A stretch of DNA of 64,000 nt from assembly GCF_008705135.1 (NCBI RefSeq), contig NZ_CP023694.1:496001-560000 (forward strand). Reading direction: 5' to 3'. Position 1 is the stretch's first letter; each line of letters begins with the position of its first letter. Positions 33,946-42,355 of the stretch are shown in pieces. The notes beneath the pieces were generated by a model. The model saw only the letters and a list, made by a program, of their open reading frames with translations, searched no databases and had not been told where the DNA came from. The stretch is from Streptomyces coeruleorubidus (GTDB lineage: Bacteria > Actinomycetota > Actinomycetes > Streptomycetales > Streptomycetaceae). The position numbers and the translations under genes were made by a program.

Positions 33946-34827
33946 ATGCTCACCACAGACCCAGCCGGGACCGTGCGGTTCCGGGAACGGCGTCGGCGTG
34001 TCGCCGAGGAAGATCTGGCCGGCCGGCTCCGCGAGTTGGGGCAGCTGTCCACCGATGTGCGGCGCAGCGTCGTGCGGATGATCGACGGCGCCCAGCTCGG
34101 TCACATCGGCGGCGATCTGTCGGTGACGGACATCCTCGTCACCCTGTTCGGCGGGGTGCTGGCCGTGGACCCCGAGAAGCCGCGCGATCCCGATCGCGAC
34201 CGCTTCATCCTCAGCAAGGGGCACTGTGCGGCCGCCTTGTACGCGACGCTCGCCCACAGCGGCTTCTTCCCGCTGTCCGAGTTGTCCACGTTCATGGCGC
34301 CGCTCTCCCCGCTCAACGGCCACCCGAACCGCCGGAAGGTGCCGGGCGTCGAGACGAACACCGGGCCCCTCGGGCACGGCTTCCCCGTCGCGGTCGGCTG
34401 TGCCCTGGCGGCCAAGGTGGCCGGCCGCCCGTACCGCACCTTCGTGGTCCTGGGCGACGGCGAACTCCAGGAGGGGAGCAACTGGGAGGCGGCGATGACC
34501 GCCGCGCACTACGACCTCGCCTCGCTCACGGCGGTCGTCGACCGGAACCGTCTCCAGCAGGGTGCTCGCACCGAGGAGACCAAGCGGCTCGAGCCGCTCG
34601 CGGACAAGTGGGCGAGCTTCGGCTGGGAGGTCCGGGGGGTCGACGGACACGACCACGGAGAGCTGCTGTCCGCACTGCGCCCTTCCACCACCGGCAGGCC
34701 GGTCGCCGTCGTGGCCGACACCGTCAAGGGGAAGGGCGTGTCGTTCATCGAGGACCGCGTGGAGTGGCACCACAAGGTGCCGAACGCCGCGCAGGTTCAG
34801 GCCGCCTTGGAGGAGCTCAGCCGATGA
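33946..34827 (+). CDS. Transketolase N-terminal subunit (first pair)
   Basis: 293 residues from the ATG at 33946, eight bases after AAGGA. It is the thiamine-pyrophosphate-binding half only: GHIGGDLSVTDILVTLFGG, FILSKGHCAAALYATLA, ETNTGPLGHGFPVAVG, the ThDP/metal motif GDGELQEGSNWEAAM...DRN, and KGKGVSFIEDRVEWHHKVP. Its ATGA overlap with the next gene, which supplies the other half, shows that a two-subunit enzyme is made. Transfers a two-carbon ketol unit; the donor here is probably an unusual ketose phosphate. It is closely similar to the N-subunit at 40476. It starts the six-gene operon 33946-40292. Confidence 0.92.
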   Translation: MLTTDPAGTVRFRERRRRVAEEDLAGRLRELGQLSTDVRRSVVRMIDGAQLGHIGGDLSVTDILVTLFGGVLAVDPEKPRDPDRDRFILSKGHCAAALYATLAHSGFFPLSELSTFMAPLSPLNGHPNRRKVPGVETNTGPLGHGFPVAVGCALAAKVAGRPYRTFVVLGDGELQEGSNWEAAMTAAHYDLASLTAVVDRNRLQQGARTEETKRLEPLADKWASFGWEVRGVDGHDHGELLSALRPSTTGRPVAVVADTVKGKGVSFIEDRVEWHHKVPNAAQVQAALEELSR

Positions 34828-35804
34828 CTGCCGACGTCGTACCCGAGACCACGCAGACCTACGACTGCCGCCAGGCGTTCGCGGACGAACTGATCGCGCT
34901 GGCCACCGAGGACGAGCGGATCGTCGCTGTCTGCAACGACTCCGTGGGGTCGAGCAACCTCGTCCGGTTCAGAGAGCTCTTCCCCGACCGCCTCATCAAC
35001 GTCGGCATCGCCGAGCAGGATCTCGTCGGCGTCGGCGCCGGGCTCGCGATCGGCGGGTTCGTTCCGTTCGTCAGCGCGGCGGGTCCCTTCCTGACCGGCC
35101 GCGCCACGGAGCAGATCAAGACCGACGCCGCCTACAACGGACTTCCGGTGGTGCTCTGCGGCCAGAGCCCTGGTCTGGCCTACGGGGAGCTGGGTCCGAC
35201 CCACCATTCGATCGAGGACCTGTCCTGGATGCGAGCGATCGCCGACCTGGCCGTCGCCGTGCCCGCGGACCCGGAGCAGACCCGCGCCGCCGTACGCTGG
35301 GCCGCCGCGCACGACGGCCCCACCTACCTGCGGATCCCGCGGTTCAAGGTCCCGTCGGTCACGCCGCGGGACGCACCGTTCGAACCCGGGCGCAGCCTCC
35401 AGCTCACCAGCGGCGGCGACGTCACCGTCATGGCCGTCGGAACCATGGTCTCCCGCGCCCTGGCCGCCGCCGAGACGCTGTGTGCCGAGGGCGTCGGTGT
35501 ACGGGTGCTGAACATGACCTTCGTCGAACCGCTGGACGTGGAAGCCGTCCTGCGGGCCGCTCGGGAAACGCGAGGCATCGTCACCGTCGAGGAGGCGACC
35601 ACCACGGGCGGCCTCGGCGCGGCGGTGGCGGGCATCGTGGCGCAGAAGCATCCCGTACCCATGCGGATTCTCGGCGTGCACCGCGAGTTCGCCCCGACCG
35701 GGAGTGCCGCCTTCCTGCTGGAGCACTTCGGGCTCACGGCCGACGGCATCGTCTCCGCCGTACGGGATCTCGTGGCCGATGACCGCCACGGGGGTGCGCA
35801 ATGA
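34824..35804 (+). CDS. Transketolase C-terminal subunit (first pair)
   Basis: 326 residues. It has the pyrimidine-binding domain (IVAVCNDSVGSSNLVRFREL, FPDRLINVGIAEQDLVGVGAG, PFLTGRATEQIKTDAAY, LGPTHHSIEDLSWMRAI) and the C-terminal domain (TVMAVGTMVSRALAAAETL). The glutamate of NVGIAEQ is the one that activates the cofactor in this superfamily. It overlaps the N-subunit gene (ATGA) and the next SDR gene (ATGA), so the three are coupled. Together with the preceding protein it makes one complete transketolase-like active site. Confidence 0.92.
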   Translation: MTADVVPETTQTYDCRQAFADELIALATEDERIVAVCNDSVGSSNLVRFRELFPDRLINVGIAEQDLVGVGAGLAIGGFVPFVSAAGPFLTGRATEQIKTDAAYNGLPVVLCGQSPGLAYGELGPTHHSIEDLSWMRAIADLAVAVPADPEQTRAAVRWAAAHDGPTYLRIPRFKVPSVTPRDAPFEPGRSLQLTSGGDVTVMAVGTMVSRALAAAETLCAEGVGVRVLNMTFVEPLDVEAVLRAARETRGIVTVEEATTTGGLGAAVAGIVAQKHPVPMRILGVHREFAPTGSAAFLLEHFGLTADGIVSAVRDLVADDRHGGAQ

Positions 35805-36610
35805 GCACGGCTGAAAGGTGTTCCCGCCGGTTCGCGGGCAAGAGCGTCGTCGTCACCGGGGCGGCACAGGGCATCGGGCGCGGGATAGCCGCCCGGTTCG
35901 CGGGCGAAGGAGCCGACGTCCTGATGCTCGACCTGTCCGCGGCGGTCGAGGAGACGGCCGAGCAGGTCTCCGCCCAGCACCCCGACGGCAGCGCGCTCGG
36001 CGTCCGTGCGGATGTGACCTCGGCGGACGACGTGGCCCGCGCCTTCGACCTCGCCGACCGCACCCGGGGCGGTGTGGACATCCTGGTCAACAACGCCGGT
36101 TTCATCACCATCAGCCCGCTGGAGGACCTGAGCCTCGCCGACTGGCAGAAGGTCCTCGCCGTCAACACCACCGGGACGTTCCTCTGCTCCCAGGCCGCCG
36201 CCGCGAGCATGCGACGGCACGGACGCGGCGGGCGCATCCTCAACGCCGCCTCGGGCCAGGCACGTCAGGGCTTCGTCTACACGCCGCACTACGCGGCCAG
36301 CAAGTTCGGTGTCGTGGGTCTCACGCAGAGTCTGGCGAAGGAACTCGCCAAGGACCGGATCACCGTGAACGCCTACTGCCCCGGCATCGTCGGCAGCGAC
36401 ATGTGGGACTACAACGACCGCGCCTGGGGCCGGCTGCTCGGCGACTACGAACCGGGCGAGCTCATGGCCGAGTGGGTCGCGAACATCCCGCTGGGACGGG
36501 CCGGCACAGCCGACGACGTGGCCGATCTCGTGCTCTTTCTCGCCTCGGAGGAAGCGGCGTACATCACGGGCCAGACGGTCAACGTCGACGGGGGGATGTT
36601 CATGAACTAG
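35801..36610 (+). CDS. Short-chain dehydrogenase/reductase (polyol or sugar dehydrogenase-like), first operon
   Basis: 269 residues. Classical SDR: TGAAQGIGRGIAARF cofactor motif, DVTSADDV adenine pocket, NNAG, catalytic Ser (NAASGQARQGF), YxxxK in HYAASKFGVVGLTQSL, and the end FLASEEAAYITGQTVNVDGG. The length and the C-terminal motif resemble sorbitol/ribitol/acetoin-type dehydrogenases. It probably oxidises a polyol or reduces a ketose for the transketolase substrate chain. Translationally coupled to the transketolase subunit before it; 94 bases before the permease. Confidence 0.9.
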   Translation: MSTAERCSRRFAGKSVVVTGAAQGIGRGIAARFAGEGADVLMLDLSAAVEETAEQVSAQHPDGSALGVRADVTSADDVARAFDLADRTRGGVDILVNNAGFITISPLEDLSLADWQKVLAVNTTGTFLCSQAAAASMRRHGRGGRILNAASGQARQGFVYTPHYAASKFGVVGLTQSLAKELAKDRITVNAYCPGIVGSDMWDYNDRAWGRLLGDYEPGELMAEWVANIPLGRAGTADDVADLVLFLASEEAAYITGQTVNVDGGMFMN

Positions 36611-36703
36611 CACGTCACGCCCGTGACGGCAGCGCCGGTGACCGCATGCGGTCCATGCCACCCCTCCCGACCTGGATGCACTTTTCACTATCCGGAGACA
36701 TTC

Positions 36704-37717
36704 ATGAGTACGACCAGCAACGCGGCGAAGCCCCTGGACGCACCGCCGGCCGAACGACGGCTGAAGGCGCCGTCCTGGGTGACCGGACTGCTCACAGGAT
36801 CCCGCGGTCCGGCAGTGGGCCTGATCGTCATGTGCGTCGTCTTCTACATAGCGACGCCGTATTTCCTGACCCAGAACAATCTGCTGAACATCGTCGACCA
36901 GGCGGTGATCCTGGGTCTTCTCGCCCTCGGCATGACCGCCGTGATCATCACCGGCGGCATCGACCTCTCGGTCGGCGCCGTGCTGGCGCTGGCGACCATG
37001 GTGCTCGGGTGGACCTCCCACGACCTGGGCTGGCCGCTGTGGCTGAGCGCGCTCGTGGCGATCGGCGTCGCGGGAGCGTGCGGCCTGGCCAACGGGCTGG
37101 GCGTCACTTTCACGAAACTCCCGCCTTTCATCGCCACCCTGGCGATGATGTCGATCGCCCGTGGCCTGGCCAACGTCATCACCGACGGACAGCAGATCGT
37201 CGGGTACCCGGAGTGGTTCGGCAACCTCTCCACCGTGCGGTACCTCGGCGTCTTCACCTTCGTCACCTTCGTGCTGGTCGTGCTGTACGTGGCGGGGTGG
37301 GCCTACATGCGCTACCGGACCGGCGGGCGTGAGCTGTACGCCATCGGCGGCAGCTCGGAGGTCGCCCGGCTCGCCGGCATCAGCGTGCGGAAGAGGACGG
37401 TGCTCGTCTACACCGTGACCGGCGTCCTGGTCGGCCTGGCCGGTGTCTTCCTCTCGATGCGTCTCGACTCCTCGCAGCCGAGCGCCGGAACAGGCTACGA
37501 ACTCGACGCGATCGCTGCCGTGGTGATCGGCGGCGCGAGCCTGAGCGGCGGCGTCGGATCCGTCACCGGAACCCTGTTCGGCGTCCTGATCATCGGCGTC
37601 CTGCACAACGGGCTCAACCTGCTCGGAGTCTCCCCGTTCGTCCAGCAGATCGTCATCGGCGTGGTGATCGCTCTGGCCGTCATGGTCGACGTCCTGCGCC
37701 GACACGAGACGCGCTGA
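36704..37717 (+). CDS. Ribose-type ABC transporter permease (RbsC-like)
   Basis: 337 residues from the ATG at 36704, five bases after CGGAGA. Ten-helix permease of the carbohydrate uptake 2 class: GLIVMCVVFYIATPYFLTQN, ALGMTAVIITGGIDLSVGAV (family motif GGIDLSVG), NGLGVTFTKLPPFIATLAMM and AIAAVVIGGASLSGGVGSV. Transports a pentose, tetritol or related small sugar across the membrane together with the RbsB- and RbsA-like genes that follow. Confidence 0.92.
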   Translation: MSTTSNAAKPLDAPPAERRLKAPSWVTGLLTGSRGPAVGLIVMCVVFYIATPYFLTQNNLLNIVDQAVILGLLALGMTAVIITGGIDLSVGAVLALATMVLGWTSHDLGWPLWLSALVAIGVAGACGLANGLGVTFTKLPPFIATLAMMSIARGLANVITDGQQIVGYPEWFGNLSTVRYLGVFTFVTFVLVVLYVAGWAYMRYRTGGRELYAIGGSSEVARLAGISVRKRTVLVYTVTGVLVGLAGVFLSMRLDSSQPSAGTGYELDAIAAVVIGGASLSGGVGSVTGTLFGVLIIGVLHNGLNLLGVSPFVQQIVIGVVIALAVMVDVLRRHETR

Positions 37718-37800
37718 CCGTCTCAGCCCGTCCCCACCCCACTTGGAACCGCCGCTCTCCCCGAGTCGCCGGGTCCGCTTCCCGAAGGAGCACCATCGCC

Positions 37801-38766
37801 ATGAAGTCGCACTACCGCTGGATCGCCACCGGCATCGTCGCCGCCCTCGCCGTCAGCGTCACCGCATGCAACAGAGAAAGCGCCGGCACGGCCACCGCCG
37901 ACGGCAAGCCGGTGACGATCGGTCTCGCCGTCGCCAATCTCCAGGCCGACTTCTTCAACCAGATCAAGCAGTCCGTCGAAGCCGAAGCGAAGAAGAAGGG
38001 CGTCAAGGTCGTGGTGGCGGACGCCCGCGGTGACGCGGCGACCCAGGTCAACCAGATCCAGGACTTCATCAGCCGTCAGGTCAGCGCCATCATCTACATC
38101 CCGGCCGGCGCCACGGCCGCCGGTGTGCCGGTGAAGGCGGCGGAACGCGCGAAGATCCCCGTCATCACGGTCGACCGCAACCCCGGGGACGCCCCGGGCA
38201 AGTCGTTCATCGCCACCGACAGCGTCGCGGCCGCCAAGACACTCGGCGAGTGGGTGATCAAGCAGAAGGACGGCAAGGGCCAACTGGCCATCCTCCAGGG
38301 CCAGATCGGCACCACTCCACAGGTCGACCGGCAGAAGGGCTTCGGCCAGGCGCTCGCCGAGGCGCCCGGGATCAAGGTGGTCTCACAGCAGACCGCCGAC
38401 TGGGCGCAGGACAAGGCGTACTCCGTGGCCCAGGACATGCTCCAGGCCCGCCCGAGCATCGACATCATGTGGGGTCAGGCCGACGCGATGGCCCTCGGTG
38501 CCGCGCAGGCGGTGAAGAGCGCCGACGGCAAGAAGCGTCTGATCGTCGGCTTCGACGGCGACGTCGCGGGCCTGAAGGCCGTCCGCAACGGCACCATCGA
38601 CGCCACCATGGTCCAGCAGACCCAGAAGATGGGGCGGATGTCGGTGAGCACCGCGCTGGACGTCCTCGGCGGCAAGGACGTCCCGGCGACGCAGTTGCAG
38701 CCCGCCTTCCTCCTGACCAAGGACGACAAGGCGAAGGCCGACGAGTACATCAAGACCCACCCCTGA
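37801..38766 (+). CDS. Ribose-type sugar-binding lipoprotein (RbsB-like)
   Basis: 321 residues. The lipoprotein signal AATGIVAALAVSVTAC-type segment ends in the lipobox SVTAC (C22 region). The mature protein is a periplasmic-binding type 1 fold: IGLAVANLQADFFNQIKQSV, then ADARGDAATQVNQIQDFISR, IPVITVDRN and FDGDVAGLKAVRNGTIDATM. It binds the substrate outside the cell for the permease before it and the ATPase after it. The exact sugar cannot be read from the sequence. Confidence 0.92.
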   Translation: MKSHYRWIATGIVAALAVSVTACNRESAGTATADGKPVTIGLAVANLQADFFNQIKQSVEAEAKKKGVKVVVADARGDAATQVNQIQDFISRQVSAIIYIPAGATAAGVPVKAAERAKIPVITVDRNPGDAPGKSFIATDSVAAAKTLGEWVIKQKDGKGQLAILQGQIGTTPQVDRQKGFGQALAEAPGIKVVSQQTADWAQDKAYSVAQDMLQARPSIDIMWGQADAMALGAAQAVKSADGKKRLIVGFDGDVAGLKAVRNGTIDATMVQQTQKMGRMSVSTALDVLGGKDVPATQLQPAFLLTKDDKAKADEYIKTHP

Positions 38767-38786
38767 GCCCGGGAAGCGACGTCATC

Positions 38787-40292
38787 ATGACGAACGTCAG
38801 CCAAGTCACGAGGGACCAGGCACACGAGGGCCTGGTCGTGCGGGGCGTGTCCAAGCGCTTCGGCGCGACACAGGCCCTGGACCGGATCGACTTCGACGTG
38901 CGCCCCGGCGAGGTGGTGGCACTGCTCGGCGAGAACGGCGCAGGGAAGTCCACCATCGGCAACATCATCGCCGGCACGTTCCCCTCCGACACCGGTCACA
39001 TGACCTGGCAGGGACGGCCTTACGAGCCGAAGTCGCCAGGGGACGCCATCACTCACGGCATCGGGCTCATCCATCAGGAGACGCGCCTGCTGCCGGACCT
39101 GTCCATCGCGGAGAACGTCTTCCTGGGCCGGCTCCTCACCCGAGCAGGACGCATCGACCGTACGGAGATGAACCGCCGCGCCGAGGAACAACTGCACCGT
39201 CTCGGGCTGGACATCTCCCCCACCCGGCTGGTCGGCACGCTCCGTGTGGCCGCGCAGCAACAGGTCGAGATCGCCAAGGCCCTCACCCTCAACGCCAGGC
39301 TGCTGATCCTCGACGAGCCGACAGCCGCTCTGGGCGGTGACGAGACCGATCACCTCTTCGAGCGGATCGACGCGCTGCGGAAGGAAGGCGTGTCCTTCAT
39401 CTACGTCAGCCACCGCCTGGAGGAGATCGCCCGTATCTGCGACCGCATCGTGGTGATGCGGGACGGGCAGCGGGTCGCCACCCATGCGACCGCGCAGGTG
39501 CCCGTGTCACAGCTCGTCGAGGAGATGGTGGGACGCAGCGTCGACCGGCTCTTCCCCGACCCGGGAGTGCCGACGGAGCGTGAGGTGCTGCGCGTGGAGG
39601 GACTGTCCAACCCCTCCTTCCGGGATGTCTCCTTCAGCGTGCGCGCCGGCGAGGTGTTCGGCATCGCCGGGATCGTCGGCGCCGGACGCACCGAAGTCGT
39701 GCGGGCGATAGCGGGAGTCGACCCGGTGACCGAGGGAAAGGTCTCCGTCGACGGCCGGGTGCTGCGGCTGCGCGGGCCCCGGGACGCCATCGAGGCCGGG
39801 GTGGCGCTCGTACCCGAGGACCGCAAGGGCCAGGGCGCCGTGCTCGACCTCTCGATCGGCGACAACGTGGTGCTGCCCAGCCTCGGCCGGGTCGCCCGGC
39901 AAGGCTGGCTGACCCCGCAGCGCGTCACCGAGGTCGCCACCGACGCCATCAAGATGATGACGGTCAAAGGACGGGCCGCGCAGCCGGTGCGGACGCTGTC
40001 CGGCGGCAATCAGCAGAAGGTCGTCATCGCCAAGTGGCTGGAGCGCAAGCCCAAGGTCATCATCCTCGACGAGCCCACCCGTGGCATCGACGTCGGTGCC
40101 CGGGCGGCCATCTACGAGGTGATCGCGAACCTGGCCCGATCGGGCATGGCGGTCGTGGTCGTCAGTTCCGATCTCGACGAGGTCCTGGGACTGTCCCACC
40201 GCGTGCTGGTCCTCAGCCGAGGGCGGCAACAGGGCATCCTGCCGGCGGAGGAGGCGACGAACTCGGCGGTCATGCACCTCGCTACGGCATGA
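38787..40292 (+). CDS. Ribose-type ABC transporter ATPase, two fused domains (RbsA-like)
   Basis: 501 residues from the ATG at 38787. Domain 1: Walker A GENGAGKSTIGN, Q-loop GLIHQETRLLPDLSIAENVF, Walker B LLILDEPTAAL; the signature is degenerate (RVAAQQQVEIAKAL). Domain 2: degenerate Walker A GIVGAGRTEVVRAIAG, strong signature LSGGNQQKVVIAKWLERKPK, then ILDEPTRGIDVGARAAIYEV. This asymmetry is typical of RbsA/AraG-type ATPases. Last gene of the first operon, followed by a strong hairpin at 40307-40337. Confidence 0.93.
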   Translation: MTNVSQVTRDQAHEGLVVRGVSKRFGATQALDRIDFDVRPGEVVALLGENGAGKSTIGNIIAGTFPSDTGHMTWQGRPYEPKSPGDAITHGIGLIHQETRLLPDLSIAENVFLGRLLTRAGRIDRTEMNRRAEEQLHRLGLDISPTRLVGTLRVAAQQQVEIAKALTLNARLLILDEPTAALGGDETDHLFERIDALRKEGVSFIYVSHRLEEIARICDRIVVMRDGQRVATHATAQVPVSQLVEEMVGRSVDRLFPDPGVPTEREVLRVEGLSNPSFRDVSFSVRAGEVFGIAGIVGAGRTEVVRAIAGVDPVTEGKVSVDGRVLRLRGPRDAIEAGVALVPEDRKGQGAVLDLSIGDNVVLPSLGRVARQGWLTPQRVTEVATDAIKMMTVKGRAAQPVRTLSGGNQQKVVIAKWLERKPKVIILDEPTRGIDVGARAAIYEVIANLARSGMAVVVVSSDLDEVLGLSHRVLVLSRGRQQGILPAEEATNSAVMHLATA

Positions 40293-40306
40293 GCCACTGG
40301 CCTGAC

Positions 40307-40337
40307 CCGCTGCCCGGGCCTACGGCCCGGGCAGCGG
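40307..40337 (+). terminator. Hairpin terminator of the first transketolase/ABC operon
   Basis: A perfect 14-bp stem (CCGCTGCCCGGGCC / GGCCCGGGCAGCGG) with a three-base loop begins 15 bases after the ATPase stop. It separates the first operon from the promoter of the second. Confidence 0.8.
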
Positions 40338-40407
40338 TCTCCCCACGCCGTCGGTGTGCCGGTGGGGCTCCTTCCGTCTCTCGCCCGGGCCGTTGAGGCC
40401 GACCCCC

Positions 40408-40474
40408 TTGACTCATCCGGTTTCGCGGGCTTCACTTCGAATGAATCGAAACGCAGACCTGAATGGATATGCAC
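40408..40474 (+). promoter_or_regulatory. Promoter and putative SorC operator of the second transketolase operon
   Basis: TTGACT (40408-40413) and TTCACT (40431-40436) are 17 bases apart. The inverted repeat TTCGA-N5-TCGAA (40436-40450) overlaps the expected transcription start. CTGAATGGATATGCAC (40459-40474), two bases from the ATG, matches the 33807-33822 site in reverse complement at 13 of 16 positions. Which repeat the regulator uses cannot be told from sequence. Confidence 0.55.
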
Positions 40475-40475
40475 C

Positions 40476-41369
40476 ATGGTTCTCGCACCAGTCCCCAGCG
40501 CCACGGCGCGGCTTGCCGGTCTCCGGCGCGAGCTGCGCGCGGCGCCCCCGGCAGAGCGCGCCGCGCGCCTGAGGGAGCTGGCCTACTCGATCCGCCGCAG
40601 CGATCTGGAGATGATCAGCCGGGCCGGTCAGGGCCACATCGGCGGTGACTTCTCCGCCGCCGACATCGTCACCGTTCTGTACTTCGCGGTGCTCGACGTC
40701 CGCCCCGAGGAGCCGGAGTGGGCCGAGCGGGACCGGTTCGTGCTGAGCAAGGGCCACGCCGCGGGCATCCTGTACTCGGCCCTGGCGCACGCCGGCTTCT
40801 TCCCCGAGGCCGAGCTGACGACGTTCATGGAGCCGCTGTCGCCGCTCAACGGCCACCCCAACCGCCGGAAGGTGCCCGGGGTGGAGACCAACACCGGTCC
40901 GCTGGGGCACGGATTCCCGGTGGCCGTGGGGATGGCGGTCGCCGCCAAGCTGGACGGCTCCAGCCGCCGCACCTACGTACTCACCGGTGACGGGGAGCTC
41001 CAGGAAGGAAGCAACTGGGAGGCCGCGATGAGCGCGTCCCAGCAGCGTCTCGGCCGGCTGACCGTGATCGTCGACCGCAATCGCTTCCAGCAGGGCGCCG
41101 CCACTGAGGAGACCTCGGGCCTGGACCCGCTCGACGCCAAGTGGGCCTCCTTCGGCTTCGACGTCCGCGCCGTCGACGGCCACGACTACGAGGCTCTCTA
41201 CCAGGCCCTGAGCGAGGAGCGCTCCCTCGACGACCGCCCCCTGTGCCTGATCGCCGACACGATCAAGGGCAAGGGCGTGTCCTTCATCGAGGACCGCGTC
41301 GAGTGGCACCACAAGGTGCCCACCGCCGAACAGACCGCCGCCGCCTTCGAGGAGCTGACCGCCCGATGA
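40476..41369 (+). CDS. Transketolase N-terminal subunit (second pair)
   Basis: 297 residues. Same domain and motifs as the first pair's N-subunit: GHIGGDFSAADIVTVLYFAV, FVLSKGHAAGILYSALA, ETNTGPLGHGFPVAVGMAVA, GDGELQEGSNWEAAM, and KGKGVSFIEDRVEWHHKVP. Differences are concentrated at the N-terminus and in loop regions, so the two enzymes may use different substrates or one may be a duplicate under different control. Stop and start overlap the C-subunit (ATGA). First gene of the operon 40476-44715. Confidence 0.92.
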   Translation: MVLAPVPSATARLAGLRRELRAAPPAERAARLRELAYSIRRSDLEMISRAGQGHIGGDFSAADIVTVLYFAVLDVRPEEPEWAERDRFVLSKGHAAGILYSALAHAGFFPEAELTTFMEPLSPLNGHPNRRKVPGVETNTGPLGHGFPVAVGMAVAAKLDGSSRRTYVLTGDGELQEGSNWEAAMSASQQRLGRLTVIVDRNRFQQGAATEETSGLDPLDAKWASFGFDVRAVDGHDYEALYQALSEERSLDDRPLCLIADTIKGKGVSFIEDRVEWHHKVPTAEQTAAAFEELTAR

Positions 41370-42355
41370 GCACCACCGCCGCAGCGAGCACCGCCACCGC
41401 CGCAGCCGCCGAGCTGCACGACTGCCGCAAGACGTTCGCCGAGACGCTGATCGAGCTCGCGGAGACCGACCCGCGCACGGTGGCCGTGTGCAACGACTCC
41501 GTCGGCTCCTCCAACCTCAAGGAGTTCCAGCAGCGCTTCCCGGACCGGCTGGTCAACGTCGGCATCGCGGAGCAGCTCATGGTCGGCGCCGGCGCCGGCC
41601 TCGCGAACGGCGGCCGCGTCCCGTTCGTCTGCGCCGCGGCTCCCTTCCTCACCGGCCGCGCCCTGGAACAGATCAAGGCGGACGTCGCCTACTCGCGCAC
41701 CAACGTCAAGCTGTGCGCCATGAGCCCCGGCTTCGCCTACGGTCAGCTCGGCCCGACCCACCACGGTGTCGAGGACTTCGCCTGGCTGCGCACCCTGCCC
41801 GAGATGGTCGTCCTGGCACCGGCCGACCCGGCCGAGACGCGTGAGGCTATGCTCTGGGCCCACCAGTACGACGGCCCCGTCTACCTGCGCATCGGCCGCA
41901 CCAAGGTGCCGGACCTGGCCCCCCACGTCCCCTTCGAGGCCGGACGCGCCGCATGTCTGCGTGACGGCCGTGACATTACGCTGATCGGTGTGGGCACGAC
42001 GGTCTCCGCCGCGTTGGCCGCCTCCGCAAAGCTGGCCGCCGAGGGGGTCGACGCCCGTGTGCTCAACTTCTCCACCGTCAAGCCGCTGGACGAGGAGACG
42101 CTGCTCGCGGCAGCCGCCGAGACCGGCCGCATCATCACCGTCGAGGAGGCCAACGTCCACGGCGGGCTCGGCAGCGCCGTCGCGGAGTTCCTCGCCGCCC
42201 GCGAGCCCGTGCCGATGAAGCTGCTCGGCGTGCGCGACGAGTTCACCCCGACCGGCAGTCCGGCCTTCCTGGCCGAGTACTTCGGCATCGACACCGAGGC
42301 CATCGCCCGTGCCGCGCGCGAGCTGACAGGCGCCGGGCAGGGAGCGGCGGCGTGA
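41366..42355 (+). CDS. Transketolase C-terminal subunit (second pair)
   Basis: 329 residues. Motifs TVAVCNDSVGSSNLKEFQQR, FPDRLVNVGIAEQLMVGAGA, PFLTGRALEQIKADVAY, LGPTHHGVEDFAWLRTLPEM and TLIGVGTTVSAALAASAKL match the first pair's C-subunit almost point by point. The Ala/Thr-rich first 15 residues look disordered. It is coupled to the N-subunit before it and to the kinase gene after it (GTGA). Confidence 0.92.
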   Translation: MSTTAAASTATAAAAELHDCRKTFAETLIELAETDPRTVAVCNDSVGSSNLKEFQQRFPDRLVNVGIAEQLMVGAGAGLANGGRVPFVCAAAPFLTGRALEQIKADVAYSRTNVKLCAMSPGFAYGQLGPTHHGVEDFAWLRTLPEMVVLAPADPAETREAMLWAHQYDGPVYLRIGRTKVPDLAPHVPFEAGRAACLRDGRDITLIGVGTTVSAALAASAKLAAEGVDARVLNFSTVKPLDEETLLAAAAETGRIITVEEANVHGGLGSAVAEFLAAREPVPMKLLGVRDEFTPTGSPAFLAEYFGIDTEAIARAARELTGAGQGAAA